Assembly (NCBI GenBank): GCA_964006375.1
Contig: OZ023265.1
Location: 148,472,393 to 148,536,392, forward strand
Origin: Tillus elongatus
Taxonomy: Eukaryota > Arthropoda > Insecta > Coleoptera > Cleridae
DNA: 64,000 nt
Direction: 5' to 3'
The notes beneath the pieces were generated by a model. That model had not been told where the DNA came from. It ran no database searches and saw only the letters and a list, made by a program, of their open reading frames with translations. Both the position numbers and the translations under genes were made by a program. This document shows, one piece after another, positions 37,623 through 53,552 of this stretch (position 1 is the stretch's first letter; the number at the start of each line of letters is the position of its first letter).

Positions 37623-39552
37623 CAGGGTGGCGCATTGAAAAGGAAACAGACCGATTTGCGTCCAGAAAAATTTTTTTTTGAGAAACGCTGAAACACGCCA
37701 ATTTTAATATTGAGGGGGCATGTTTTGACATAAAACTCAACTTTGTCGCATCAACCCCTTAAGGGTGGCGATATTACAACCCTTATATTTTAAAGAGGAA
37801 ACATGGGTCGAGTGTTACATCATTTGAAAGCTGTTCCTTTTCTGAATTCAGTACACTAATTTTTTTGGAAGTTTTATCAACTCGTTTAAAACTTATTCAC
37901 AGTTGGAGTTGCAAGAACGTATTTTATTCATTGTGATAAGAAATGCACTGATTAGTCAATTTTTCGTTAAAGAAAACTAAAAAACAAAATCAAACGTTCA
38001 AAAATGTTTATTCAGTTAAGTAAGTGTTCAAATTGTTGACCACCAGCTTTCATACAAACGTACAAATTTTGTTCAAAACGAGCTCTGACATTTTGGAGCA
38101 TTTGTGAAGTTATTAGACGGCATTCTTCAACAATGCGTCGTTGTAATTCTTTCAGAGAATCCGGTTCCGTTTCGTAAATTCTACTCTTTAAATGGCCCCA
38201 TAGAAAGAAGTTTAAAGGAGTTAAATCCGGTGATTTAGGGAGCCACTCAAAAGCACCTCTACGCCCAATCTATTGTCCAGGAAACTCTCTGTTCAAAAAC
38301 TCCCTAACACGTTGTGAAAAATGCGGAGGAGTTCTATCTTGTTGAAACACTAATTGATTTTCTTGATAGCGATCATCATTTTCAACAATGTCAGTTAGTA
38401 GAAGGTAAACGATATCTTCTAGTAACTCCAAATACGATTCGTCACTCAAATTGCCATCAAGAAAAAATGGTGCGATTAAACAGTCTCCAAAAATGCCAGC
38501 CCAGACATTCAATTTCTGTGGAGTTTGAGTGTGGACTTCGTGAAAATTTCTTGAATTATTATGTAGCCAATAACGACGATTATGACGATTGACTGTAGAG
38601 TTTAATAAAAACGTACACTCGTCTGAAAACAGATATTGAACAGAAAGTTCCCGTTGTCAGCTATTCGTGCAGTCATAACTTCACAAAACTCCAGCCGCCG
38701 ATCAAAATCATCTTCATTCAGTTGTTGTACAAGACGAATTTTATACGGGTGAAATTTATGATGCTTCAATATTCGCTGAATAGTTCTTCTTTTGATGTTT
38801 GAAACAGTGGCCAATTTTCTCGTGCTCAAAGTTTGGTCTGCAGCTATTTGTCCTAAAACTTCAATCTCAGTAGTCTCATTTCTAACCGGAAATTCACGCC
38901 AAGGATCCCGTTTTTTGTTGGCTACTGAACCACTTTGTCGAAACTTGGGTACTAACTCCAAAATGTATTTTCTGTTTACATGTCTGCTCGAATGTCGTTC
39001 ATTAAACAAATTTGCAGTACGGTTGGCACAGTCATCGTTTTTGAAAAAAATGAAATTATTTCAACTCTTTCTTCTACAGAATACACCATTGTGAAATTAA
39101 TTTTCGGTAGTACTATTAAGTATCAAACCGACCGATAAACTGAAATAATAAACCGCATTTCTCTCATCCGGATAAGAAATATTCTGATAGTCAGTTTTTT
39201 GTTTACAAACCAATAAAACATTGACTATCAGCACTTTTCTTATCGGAATGGGTGAAATGCGTTTTTGCATCTTCAACTGTGACTAATTTTTAAACGAGTT
39301 GATCAAACTTCCAAAAAATGTGTGTGCGGAATTCAGAAAAGAAAGAGCTTTCAAATGATGTAACACTCGACCCATGTTCCCTATTTAAAATATAAAGGTT
39401 TTTATCACCACTCCTAAAGAGTTAATGTGTCAAAGTTGAGTTTTATGTCAAAACATGTCCCCCTCAATATTAAAATTGACGTGTTTCAGCGTTTCTTAAA
39501 AAAAATTATCTGGACGCAAATCGGTCTGTTTCGTTTTCAATGCGCCATCCTG
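37623..39552 (-). mobile_element. Tc1/mariner element with ~350-bp terminal inverted repeats, TA duplication
   Basis: Ends CAGGGTGGCGCATTGAAAA and, reversed, CAGGATGGCGCATTGAAAA, each next to TA (37621-37622, 39553-39554). The inverted repeats extend to about 37970 and 39200 with high identity. Length 1930 bp. The copy at 59050-60960 belongs to the same family. The transposase is on the minus strand. Confidence 0.9.
38000..39091 (-). pseudogene. Transposase of the 37623 element
   Basis: An ATG at 39091 opens MVYSVEERVE, followed by a frameshift; then 39009-38602 covers the helix-turn-helix (STRKLATVSNIKRRTIQRIL) and ends where a single-base deletion breaks FSDECTF, the first Asp region. 38512-38270 has MNVWAGIFGD to FQQDRTPPHF (second Asp) and a stop in place of the Trp of QWIGRRG. 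The third Asp (SPDLTPLNF) and the C-terminal FEHLLN are readable down to about 38020. At least two frameshifts and one stop; inactive. Confidence 0.85.
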
Positions 39553-39554
39553 TA

Positions 39555-40384
39555 TGTAGGAGCTAAGTTACAAATTATTTGAATACTTTATACCTATATT
39601 CGAACATTTAATAATCTCTAATATTAATTACCTTTTTGTGATTTTTGTCTACATTCACTTAGTTTTCCCACACGAGCTACTTGTCGAAGTTGATTAGGTT
39701 CCGGTAATTTTGCTCAAAAAAATCAAGTAATCATTTAACATTTGGCAGCGCACTATGCCATGCGCCGATCTGTCCTAATCATTTATGTTAAATACATTAT
39801 TGGCTCATTTCAAACAGTAGTACAAAGCAAAGAACATTATAAAATTGAAAAAAGTTAATTTTAATTCTGATTCTAAAGTATATTTCACACCTCTTGTTTA
39901 TTAAACTGGAACATACAGTTGACAATTTTAATTTACATAGTTAGATCTGGTACTTACAGTTTCTGCTGGAAACCTCCAATGTTTTTATATGTTAAATGTT
40001 TAACAAAAGGCCCCATTCAAGGAAACTTATTAGAGTATTTGACGACTTTGTTAGTGGCAAGATGATAATAAAAAGTCAACGCGTCGGCATCATGTGGATA
40101 TGTTTGTTGATCACAGCCGAAGTGTGATGTTTGTTGATAGTTTCTTTTGATTTATGGTCTATTTATTTGATGCACCTGGCAAACCTAAGGAATTTCCTTG
40201 CTTTTAAAAAAATATTTTTTAATATAGTATTATGTTTCTGCCAGCTTCTTGTAAGTTAATTTTGTAGCTATTATTGACTGGCTAATTAAAAATAATGAAT
40301 GCCCTTTATAGTAATTGAAAAAAAAAATAGACCAAATATAAATTACTTGAGTATGAAATATAAAGGCAGTGAATTATCGCCGTT
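39555..40384. other. No recognisable feature
   Basis: AT-rich intergenic sequence without supported frames. Confidence 0.55.
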
Positions 40385-40515
40385 ACAGTGAATTTTCTTT
40401 TAAAAAATTCACTAATGAGGAGATCCCTACTTTTGAATTTTGAAAAAATGTCTTCAAATGAGCGCAAACTAGAACCCCTAATACCCATATGCGGGGTCAG
40501 TTTGAATTTTTATAT

Positions 40516-40518
<3 letters not shown>
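40385..40518 (+). repeat. Composite-repeat left half
   Basis: CAGTGAATTTTCTTTT/AAAATTCACT hairpin, AATGAGGAGATCCC, GCGGGGTCAGTTTG. The right half lies at 42995-43296. Confidence 0.8.

Positions 40519-40608
<90 letters not shown>
40519..40608. repeat. (TA)n array, left side of insertion
   Basis: About 45 units, ending at GGGTAGCCCATTATGC. Confidence 0.98.
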
Positions 40609-43296
<2,688 letters not shown>

Positions 43297-44225
43297 CTTT
43301 AGATTACAATGCAACTGCTTATTTTAGGAAATTTGAACCGTATCCAGAGGGAGACGGAAAATCGTGATGTAAACAACCCTCACGTGCAAGTTTTGCTGAT
43401 ATTTATGAATTATGATTGGATATACTAGCAAGATGGTTGTGCAATTGATAAATATATGGTAAAGCCAGTTCTTCTATTTTGGTCAAATTTCTTAAAATAG
43501 GTACAAAGGTAATTCAGACAATTTTCCTATTTCTTTTTTCGTCCCTCTACTCAATCCACATCTCGCTTGCGCCTAGGAGTGGTCATGATCGTGAATTTTT
43601 TCGGTTGTAAATGATATAACCTCATCACTAGACGATCTATTAATAAATAAGGTGCAGCTGAACATTGAATTGGCCGACTCTTTACTTTATTTCTGCGATA
43701 ATATCGTTTTACATCTTCTTCAGTAGAATGACACTGGCCATGCATTCTCATTTTTAATGAATCCTTTGGCACTTCTAATTTTGCAAATGTTTTCGCACAT
43801 CACCAAATTTTGCCTTGCTTTCGTCGTCATCTAGGCTGCACCGTGTCAGTATCGACTTCTCTATCTAACTCCGAAGATACATGAAACAGTGGAACTTAGT
43901 TTCAAACACGACCATGGTAAACTTTTATCCGCGATGGTTCTTTATATGGCAGTCGTTTTCACACATCTGATGTGATAATAGAGAAATTATCTCTATGGAT
44001 GTTATACAGCCACTGAAATGCAAACTTGAACTGGAGGAAACCCGACATGAATGACAGTTAAGACATGTTTTCAATAGAGAGATAGGGCATAAAATGATAT
44101 GCTGTCTTTTTCTTATCCATTGACCTTATGGCAATATTTAACTGTTTTTGTTCATTATTTTAAAACTATTGTTAGCGCTAGCAAAAGTTTTAAACTACGA
44201 TTAAACCAAAACCAGGCAGAAAAAC
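43297..44225. other. No recognisable feature; short minus-strand frame only
   Basis: A 73-codon minus frame (43772-43551) contains HSTEEDVKRYYRRNKVKSRP. I do not recognise it, its codon use is unremarkable and it could be chance or an exon remnant. Nothing else was seen. Confidence 0.4.
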
Positions 44226-45573
<1,348 letters not shown>

Positions 45574-46760
45574 AAACTTAGAAAATTATACATATATTAC
45601 AAATGAGCCTTATCTCCGTGTGCGTGCGACAGAGATAACCTCTCCTTTTATTGTCGATCTCACTTGTGCCTCAGAAAATCGATATTGAAAGCACTGCCGG
45701 GTCCGTTCCATTTCAGTGGATAAGCTTTATATCATTTTTAAAGGGGAAAACATACCAGGATTAAAGTTAGGTGTTAGCTGATAATTTATCAGTTAGTGAA
45801 ACCAACCCAAATGAAAACTAATTTGATAAACAGAACTGTATAAATATAGAAACAATATAGTGTTCGTTTACACTCAGGGTGCAATAACTCATCATTCTCA
45901 TTACGGTGCAGAATCCAGAAAGCGATTCCAATCTCCAATCACCATAGATATTGGTGTTCGACCAATAAATATATCACCTGGTGGTTTTCAATCGAAATTC
46001 CTACCTGCGTGTGGCACCATAAATAAAAGCAAGAGGTGGGAAAAAGCAGCTATTATAGAATAAATAAATAATTATATAAATAAGCCCGTGTTAACGAAGT
46101 GTGTGGCAGGCAAGGAGGCACATAGCGGCAGCAGTTGACCCGAGTGAGAGCAACAAGTGATAAATAAGGTGCCTAACAAGATGTTGTTAGTTGGGACTAC
46201 CCCCTGAGGTGTCCTTACATATACATATAACATGACGTGTATGGTGTACCTTTAACTGGACACCCAGCCTCCGCGCATATCAACTGAGAAACTCTCTCGA
46301 CTGCGGCCTCCAATTTATACATGCAATGTACGGTCTGACTGTGGTTAATTGCAGACTAAAGTGCTAAAACAATCAACAGAAGTATGTGAATGGTATTCGC
46401 ATGTTCGTAAATTTCTTATGTGTATTTATAAGAACAGTTTCATATAATTCGACATGCCTGTGCTGTTAGCTTAGTAGTGGTGCCACGCCATCACGGTAAA
46501 ATCAATTAACTAATTAAAAGTTTATTTTGGAGTTCGTTTCTGTTACGTCCCTTACAAAACTATATTCGAAAGTCAATTTCATTAAGTTGTCGTTAGCTTT
46601 TACCGTCTAATTCCCTATTGTTTTAGCTATGGAAAACATTAGACATTTTAAAACCTCATGACATTGTTGCTGTGGTTAGAAAAGTAATAAAGATTCTTTT
46701 GATTGTTACATAACTCTGAAATTCATTTATTATTCGTTACCTGATCAAATCGTATTAAAT
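45574..46760. other. No recognisable feature
   Basis: A 67-codon plus frame at 45860-46063 is unrecognised. No RNA gene or transposon end was seen. Confidence 0.45.
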
Positions 46761-46764
46761 GCGG

Positions 46765-46860
46765 ACGTAGATACTATTTCTCTGGCTTAACGAATGCTTG
46801 TTTTCCTCTTCGAAACCGGTTTCGCTGTTTGACAGCAGCATCAGACAGGAAAAAATGAAT
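46765..46860 (-). repeat. Penelope-like terminal fragment
   Basis: Minus strand carries a hammerhead-like fold followed by the segment shared with 20157 and 21038 (AAGCCAGAGAAATAGTATC). No flanking nuclease or RT. Confidence 0.55.
46801..46853 (-). ncRNA. Degenerate hammerhead fold
   Basis: Minus strand: stem I UUUUCCU/AGGAAAA, CUGAUGC (last A changed), U, stem II GCUGU/ACAGC with loop CAA, GAAA, self-complementary CCGG, UU. The changed core base and unpaired bases at the start of stem I make activity doubtful, but the layout is the same as at 9711. Confidence 0.55.
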
Positions 46861-46902
46861 TCTCTTACACGCATCCATATCAACTACAAATAAAAATCCG
46901 TT

Positions 46903-46935
46903 TTTTTTTTAATTTTTTAATTTATTTTTATTTCA
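46903..46935 (-). other. LINE A-rich tail
   Basis: Minus strand AAATAAAAATAAATTAAAAAATT and an A run mark the 3' end of the LINE described next. It follows GGCTGTAAGCCCTCGTGG, the same 3' end as the copy at 54728-54792. Confidence 0.8.
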
Positions 46936-48990
46936 ACAAGACACCACGAGGGCTTACAGCCTAAATACTATCGTACCGTGGGTCTCGACAATGAGGAATA
47001 AGGCAACTTGTTAATTCTGGACTTGAAGGTTTGGAAGTTCGGAGGAGAAGGAAAAACATGCGCCAGCAATGAATTCCACAACTTGGAAGTCCTCGGGACA
47101 AAAGAGCGGGCATAACAAGATGTTCTATGTCTGGTGACCTGGACAGTAAAAGAGTGCATTCGCTCTATTCTCCTGGTAGATCTGTTGGGGGCAGCAGGTG
47201 GAGGAACTATGGAAGAAATCTCATCAGCACTGCCCGTGCAGGTATCTATAAAAGAGAGAGAGAGGTCACCAACGGCACGTTGGTGGGCAAGGGATGGCAG
47301 CCTTTGGGTGAGGGTAGGGTCACCAATGAGACGTATAGCTCTCTTCTGAATGGAGTCCAGGATAGCGAGTGTAGAAGCGGCAGCAGCACCCCAGATATGG
47401 GAGCAGTATTCGAGATTTGGCGTTACTTGTGAAGTATATAAGGTATAGAGATTAGCTGGTGAAAAGTATTTGCGAGCCCGGAAGAGGAAACTTAACTTCT
47501 TAGCAGCCGCTTCTGCAATTGATGTGACATGTTGGTGCCGATTGAGATTTCGACCCACAGAAATACCAACAAGTGAAAAGGGCTCATTACTTTGAATAAC
47601 TTGGTTGTTCATTGTGATGGATCTAGGGCTGGTGTATCTTTTATGAGAAATAAAGCAAGACTGAGATTTGGTGGGGTTGAATTGTACAAGATTTCCATTT
47701 CCCCAGTCTAGTATTCTTTTGGAGATCCACGGAGACAGAACCCACCATGTGTCTGCGATCCTCATCTAGTTGGGCCAAATAGACAGGCTTAGAATATTGT
47801 ATATTTGAGTGGAGGGTGCTGTCGTCCTCGTAGCTGTGAACTGGGTTATATATGCTAGAGAGGAGGTCACTGATGTGGAGAAGAAACAAAGTAGGTGCTA
47901 AAACTGAACCTTGAGGAACACCTGCATTAATTGGATATAGTTTAGAGGAATGGCCATCCACAACAACAGAAATGCTCCGGTTTGAGAGGAAGTTTGCTGT
48001 CCAGGTACAGAGTTTTGGTGGTAGGCCATAGGTTGGATGTTTATTAAGCAGAGCTGCGTGCCAGACCTGGTCGAAGGCTTTGGATATGTCTAGAGCGACA
48101 ATCTGGGATTCACCGTGTAGTTCCATAGACTTGTTCCAAAAATGGGTGACAATGGAAAGGAGGTCGGCAGTTGATCTGCACTGACGGAATCCATACTGCC
48201 TGTCGTGGATTAGACTGTGTATTTCAAGAAATTTTAGTAATTCGGTGTTTATATACTGTTCCATCACTTTAGAGATGACTGAAAGGAAAGAAATCCCCAA
48301 GAAAGCGCTTTGGATCCTTTCTTGGGGACGTCTTGTACTCGAGCAGCTTTTCAGTTACTAGGGAATATGCCTCTATTGTAAGATGTCTGAAATAGACGAG
48401 TCGGGGCAGGAGCAAGTTCTGGTGGGCATTTTTTGAGAACAATTGCTGGGATCTCGTCAAGGCCAGAGGCTTTCTTGGTATTAAGAGAAGAGAGCATCTT
48501 TCGTACCTTTTTAGTTTTGAAAATGATATCCGTCATTTTATGCACGACATTGGGGACTTTTGGTGGTTGAACATTTGGAGGTGGGTTGAGAGTAGAATTT
48601 CCTGCGAACAACGAGGCAAAAAGTTCAGCCTTGCCGAGGGCGGTAGAAACAATTTCATACCCTGAGACAAGAGGTGGGAACGTGCTCTTGCAGAAATTAT
48701 TCTAAATAGATTTAGCAAGAGTCCAAAAGGGTGTGCTGCCCTTGAGGCTTAAGAGGACTTTGTTTTTGATGTGGTTATTAAACGAGTTTTTTGCGTCAGA
48801 GAGAATGCGGATATAGCGGTTTCTTGCGACGTTAAATGCTTGACGGTTTTTTTGACTGGGATTGTGTGGAAGTGTTTTGTGAGCTTTGACCTTCTCAAGT
48901 CTGGCCTTGTCACAAGATTTAGAGAACCAGGGCTTTTGAGTGGCTGAAAAGGTTTTCTGTGTGCGTGGAATATATAATTCCGTACCAGCT
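46936..48990 (-). pseudogene. Jockey-like LINE, RT and upstream region (5' truncated)
   Basis: From the 5' side: 48990-48620 overlaps in sequence with the end of the 57.4-kb fragment, then RT N-terminal region 48611-48269 (LNTKKASGLDEIPAIVLKK), RT core 48300-47641 (FRQCRSTADLLS, VALDISKAFDQVW, GVPQGSVLAPTLF, SYEDDSTLH), and C-terminal part 47765-46968. The catalytic motif is YEDD rather than YADD. Frame breaks near 48290 and 47700. It lies against the A-rich tail at 46903. No RNase H is present, as in jockey-clade elements. Confidence 0.85.
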
Positions 48991-49489
48991 CACCTTTTTT
49001 TATACAGAAACTGCTTTTAGTAATGTTAGACTAAATTATTTTTTTGGCACCACATAAAATTATACATTTTGGTGAAAATATGGGCTGTTTGAGAAGAATA
49101 GTAGTTTGGTAGGCATTATAGGCTGGTGGAGTGTAATGGTAATTGAAGGCAAGGGTTGAAGCATTAGGAAAAGAGAATGAGTAAAGCAAAAAGTATCCAT
49201 GATTTGTTATGTCAAAATCTGAAGTTCCCTGAATTTGGTGTGGAAGTGTCAAATCAATTTGGATGTAACTTTATAAATTATTTAATGATACAGCACAAGT
49301 CTAGGACTTCTTGTATTTATATACTGTATGATTTTTGTCAATAAATAAAAAAATAATAATCTTGATAACAAGGTAGCAACAATAAAATAACAGATGAAGT
49401 TCAACAAATAACATTTATTCAACTGACGTAATAAGAAACGAAAAACTAACCAGGAATAACACACTATAAGAAAATATAATTGAATTTAA
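48991..49489. other. No recognisable feature
   Basis: AT-rich sequence between two transposon remnants. Confidence 0.5.
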
Positions 49490-49860
49490 TCAACCTAATC
49501 TGGTTGAGTGTCTTCTCTTGTTTTCAAACTGTCGTCTGTCATTTTCAATACAAGACCGCAGTCTCAAAGGAATTGATGAAATCATAGTTTCAATCTCCAC
49601 TAGTAAAATATTTGTAACAGCAGTATCATATTTTCCCTGCTAGTAGATTGGCTGCAGTGTACTATATCTTTCAGTCTTCCCCATAAATAATCTGAACGAC
49701 TCAAACCAGGCGACCTAGCTGACCAAGGAAAGAAACATTCCTTTCTATCCATCTACTCGAAAATGCCTGATCTAAAAAATGTCTCATATTTAAACAATAA
49801 TGTGGTGGACAGCCATCGTGTTGACAAAACCATATTGAAATGAACCGTTAGAGCTAGTCA
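49490..49860 (-). pseudogene. Tc1/mariner transposase C-terminal remnant
   Basis: Not open as one frame. On the minus strand WFCQHDGCPPHY (second Asp, about 49835-49800), RHFLDQAFSSRWIER and, after a frameshift, WSARSPGLSRSDYLWGRL are readable. The third catalytic position is Gly (SPGL). The C-terminal helices run on to about 49500. Confidence 0.7.
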
Positions 49861-49899
49861 ACTCATTAATAGTTGGCTGGTCTGGTATACTTGCAATAT

Positions 49900-50170
49900 G
49901 GTGGTTGTGGAATTTTCCTTTACGTGATAGTAAAGGATTTTTTCACGCCCAAGTAGGTACCACCCCTTACATCAAGTGGCCGGTGAAGTCCCAACGGACG
50001 TTTCCGGTTCTGGTGTATGAGTCGGTTTCCCTTATAAGCAAAAATGATGATGGCTCCTCCATGTACAAAAGATTCCGGAGGTAAAATACCCCTCCATTCG
50101 GATCTCCGGGAGAGGGGTGTACAGGAGGCGCCAGCATCAAGATTCAACATATCCTTCTCGAATATATGTG
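49900..50170 (+). repeat. Repeat shared with 57090-57365, likely LINE 5' region
   Basis: TTTTCCTTTACGTGATAGTA, GGCCGGTGAAGTC, GAGTCGGTTTCCCTTATAAG and GGGCGCCAGC-type words occur in the same order at 57095-57365, where they directly precede the endonuclease region of a jockey-like LINE. Here the LINE body is absent. Confidence 0.55.
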
Positions 50171-51062
50171 GCCTAAATTCATGAAATTCCACAAAACATT
50201 TATAATTTAACCGTCTCCTTATCTCTAATAATAACGGAGATAGCAATACATTCCCATCCAGTTTGGGACACACTGTATAGGTACCATCATATAAATTAGA
50301 TAAGCTCAAAAACCATTTTAACTTAATTTAGTTTACCCTTGATAATTTACGTTTTTGACAAAAGATTCGTTAAGCTGTCCTCCAAAGCCTACTTGCCAAT
50401 ACTCATCACATTTTTCAGCTCTTGCGTAGTAAAGTTATACGTTACAGTTCGAAATCATTACAAGTTCATAATAATAACTCACAAACGAGCGTCAGTAATG
50501 CACACTTCTAGGACTCAAGAATCGAGTCGCAACCACATGGTCGGTGCTAGTTGATGACTAGCTGAAGATAATGAGGGTAAGTATAGTGATAGCGCTTGTA
50601 TTAGTTATCTAATTAAATGAGTGGTAGGCGAGATGATGGAGTGAATCTTTTTGAGGTAATTTGACGGTCACGGTATTAATTTAACGCCATCTGTGTAAAA
50701 GCACGTATCTGTTTATCGCAAGATCCGAACGTTGTAGGTACCTATTTGTATTCATTGCCTGATCGTGATCTGGTCGAAGAAAGATCGATGCTCGTGAACC
50801 GTATCCTGTTTAAGTGTACTCGCACATCCCAACTAATTACATCCAGCATATATCAAAAGCTAAACTAGAAACACGTTGGACTACGAGCTCGTTCGCAATC
50901 ATAATAATACGCCAGGTCCAATCCATTTTTGATTAGATGTTACTGTGTTATTACAAACACCGGTATAGGATGCAACAGGATACCATGGTGAATTTTTTGT
51001 GATAATAACTCAGCGAAATTTCATATTTAGCAGTAAATATTGAGACTTCTTGCTAATAAAAA
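50171..51062. other. No recognisable feature
   Basis: No supported gene or repeat. Small chance frames only. Confidence 0.5.
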
Positions 51063-51415
51063 GTCTGGACGCAGCAAGTGCGTTATGGAAGTGAATTTTC
51101 ATAAAAATGTTTTTAATAGCAGTTATGTCCCTCTAATGCAAACAGACTTCAACCTGGTTACCGGTATAGCATATATAGTAGAAACAATGTACCATATTGT
51201 ATCAAAACCTTAGGTTAATAGCAAATTGAGTTATTGAAATTTGAAGGATTTAATGAAAATTCTTCTTCCTTTTTCTTACAAACATGCATCACATGCAAGA
51301 ATATAGAGGTGTTCGAAAAAAACAATTGTAGGGATCACCAACGACTTATGGACCACGTGTGATTGTCAAAATATTTTTATGAGATGCATCTTAACACACC
51401 CTATAATTGAATCGG
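51063..51415. repeat. Truncated MITE and reverse right-half piece
   Basis: AGTCTGGACGCAGCAAGTGCG starts a MITE whose right end is deleted after ATGAAAATTC (51260). It is followed by TTCTTACAAACATGCATC and GATCACCAACGACTTATGG, which are the distal part of a reverse right half. Confidence 0.65.
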
Positions 51416-51650
51416 TTATTTTAGAAACCCCACATGTCCACCAGTTTCAGTTTTAAGGAAAACATAAAAAACTGTTGCTAGGAAAAAGAAAATATTTTTA
51501 AGCAAATTGCTTTATGCCGGTTTATACGTTGGAATTAGGCTATTGTAATTATAATAAATATTGCCCATTTTAGCTTTAGCTACTGCCATAGTTAAAAAAC
51601 ACACATTTGGGGTTTCTAAAATGAATACTAGAAAACACATAAGAAAGTTC

Positions 51651-52215
51651 GGGACGCAGCAAGTGCGTTATGGTAGTGAATTTTTATTAAATGCTTCTAT
51701 TTTAAATAACTCAATTTTCTATAAACTTAGAAAGCTTACTTTTGATATGTAGTAAGGTCTTTCGTAGGGCAAGATATCCACCAAATTTCATTAAAATATC
51801 TTTGCAATTTTAACTCAATTTTATATAAACCTAGAAAGTTGAATTTTGGTACATTGTAAAGTCTCTCCTAAGGCAAAATATACATTAAATTTAATTTAAA
51901 CAGCTTTGTAATCTTCGGAGAAAAAAAAAATTCTAAAGAAAACTGAAAATTTGTATAACTCAATTTTCTATAAACTTAGAAAGTTGAATTTTGGTACATT
52001 GTGAAATCTCTCCTAAGGCAATATATTTATTAAATTTCATTAAAACAGCTTTGTAATTTTCGGAGAAAAAAATTGTTCTCTAAAGAAAACTCAAAATTTT
52101 CCCGGAAAACCGCATCCGATTTTCCTGGCTAACGAACTCGTACAAGCCATCAATAAAAGAAAGGCACTTGCTGAGTTTCATCAAAGTCCGTTAATGATTT
52201 TTTGAGTTATGGGAT

Positions 52216-52218
<3 letters not shown>
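51651..52218 (+). repeat. GGACGCAGC-family right half (variant)
   Basis: GGGACGCAGCAAGTGCGTTA and then three degenerate ~150-bp repeats with AACTCAATTTTATATAAAC or similar, ending GAGTTATGGGATGGA at the TA array. The three-fold repeat makes it longer than 9037 and 24253. Confidence 0.7.

Positions 52219-52289
<71 letters not shown>
52219..52289. repeat. (TA)n array
   Basis: About 35 units, followed by GGGAGTATGTCTAGG, which is not a composite half and could be the end of another inserted element. Confidence 0.98.
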
Positions 52290-52291
<2 letters not shown>

Positions 52292-52624
52292 GAGTATGTC
52301 TAGGTTTTTTCAGTAGGGTGAAAACTGAAGATAAATATGGGGCCATTTTCCAAGATAAGTTCCATTTATTTCTTGTGTAACCAGTTGTAACTCTTCTAGG
52401 GCCTCCAATCATCAAAGCATTATTTATCCTGTACCTATGGAAAATAAAGAAAGGTGAAATTAAATGATCACCAGATGTAAGTAAAAATAGTGCTGCAAAT
52501 TAAATCATAACTTCAACATAGCTGTGATAATTTATTCTCTTCAGAAAGACATTCTCATTGAATGAATTTAGCGCCCATCACTTGACCACAAAGAGAATAT
52601 TTGTATTCATGTACTCATAAACTT
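52290..52624. other. Unassigned sequence after a TA array
   Basis: Begins GGGAGTATGTC, a possible transposon terminus by its position against TA. No frame and no matching opposite end. Confidence 0.4.
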
Positions 52625-53500
52625 TTGAAACGTTATATTACTCGAGTTTTATTGAAAAAATGTCAATTTTCACCGAATCTCCCTTTATTTATTCCCTACT
52701 CCCTAAAACGATCTTACCCCAAATCAATTTGAAGAGTTCCTTTGCTAACTTGGTACCAAATTTGATGATATCTCAATTCGTTCGAAAGTTATTGCGCCTA
52801 TTAACAGACAGACGTACATGCCAAGAGACCAAAAAATGTTTTTCCCAAAATCAAGTTTTTTATAGGTTTTGAGACTTTAGCAACAAAAAAATTTGATTTT
52901 TTTTTCAACAATATTCCACCCTCACACAATCAGCCTCTAATTTAATTTTAGCACAGAATACCAGATGTCTATAAATAAATAAATCCCAAAACGTTATATT
53001 ACTATAGTTTTAACGAAAAAATGTCAATTTTCACGTAATCACCGCCCATTCATCACATACCCCCCAAAGCGATTTCAGCATTCATTTCAGCACATAATAC
53101 CAGATGTTTAATAAAATTGAAAGGTTTCTAGTAGACAAACTTTAAAACGCTATATTACTCGAGTTTTAACGAAAAAATATCAATTGTAACCAAATCATCC
53201 CCCATTCATCCCCTACACCCTAGAGCCATTTTACCCAAAAACAATCCGAAGCGTTCGTTCGCCGGGTGCTAACTGTATACCGAATTTGAAGAGAATGTCT
53301 CAATTGGTCTTAAAGTTATCGTGGCTACAAACAGACAGACATACAGACCGACAGACAAAAAACTGTTCATTCCCAAATGATGTTTTCTATATGTTTTGAT
53401 ACTTTTTACGACGTTTAAGCAAAAAAAATTCTTAATTTTTGTCGCCGATGCGATACTTTCACACGTTGTGAGGATGTGGAAGTAATTATGCATTATTGTA
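52625..53500 (+). repeat. ~360-bp tandem repeat with a GACA-rich microsatellite
   Basis: AAACGTTATATTACTCGAG, TTTTAACGAAAAAATGTC and an ACAGACAGACATACAGACC tract recur at about 52632, 52990 (partial) and 53150. The GACA tract lies near the end of each unit. An inverted counterpart lies at 54795-55109 and 56252-56430. Confidence 0.75.
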
Positions 53501-53552
53501 TCAGCGCAAGAACGGTCAAATCGATACTAATGCTGCAATTGATTAATTACTC

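Noticed and set aside
38314..39094. Plus-strand frames opposite the mariner transposase (also at 59736-60466)
   Set aside because: The minus strand carries the clear transposase motifs; the plus frames are shadows.
45860..46063. Short plus frame as a host exon
   Set aside because: 67 codons, no splice sites of note, no motif; not reported as a gene.
47127..47432. Plus-strand frames opposite the LINE C-terminal region (also 54101-54346 and 55549-55956 on the opposite strand of LINEs)
   Set aside because: Shadows of the RT and RNase H coding strands.
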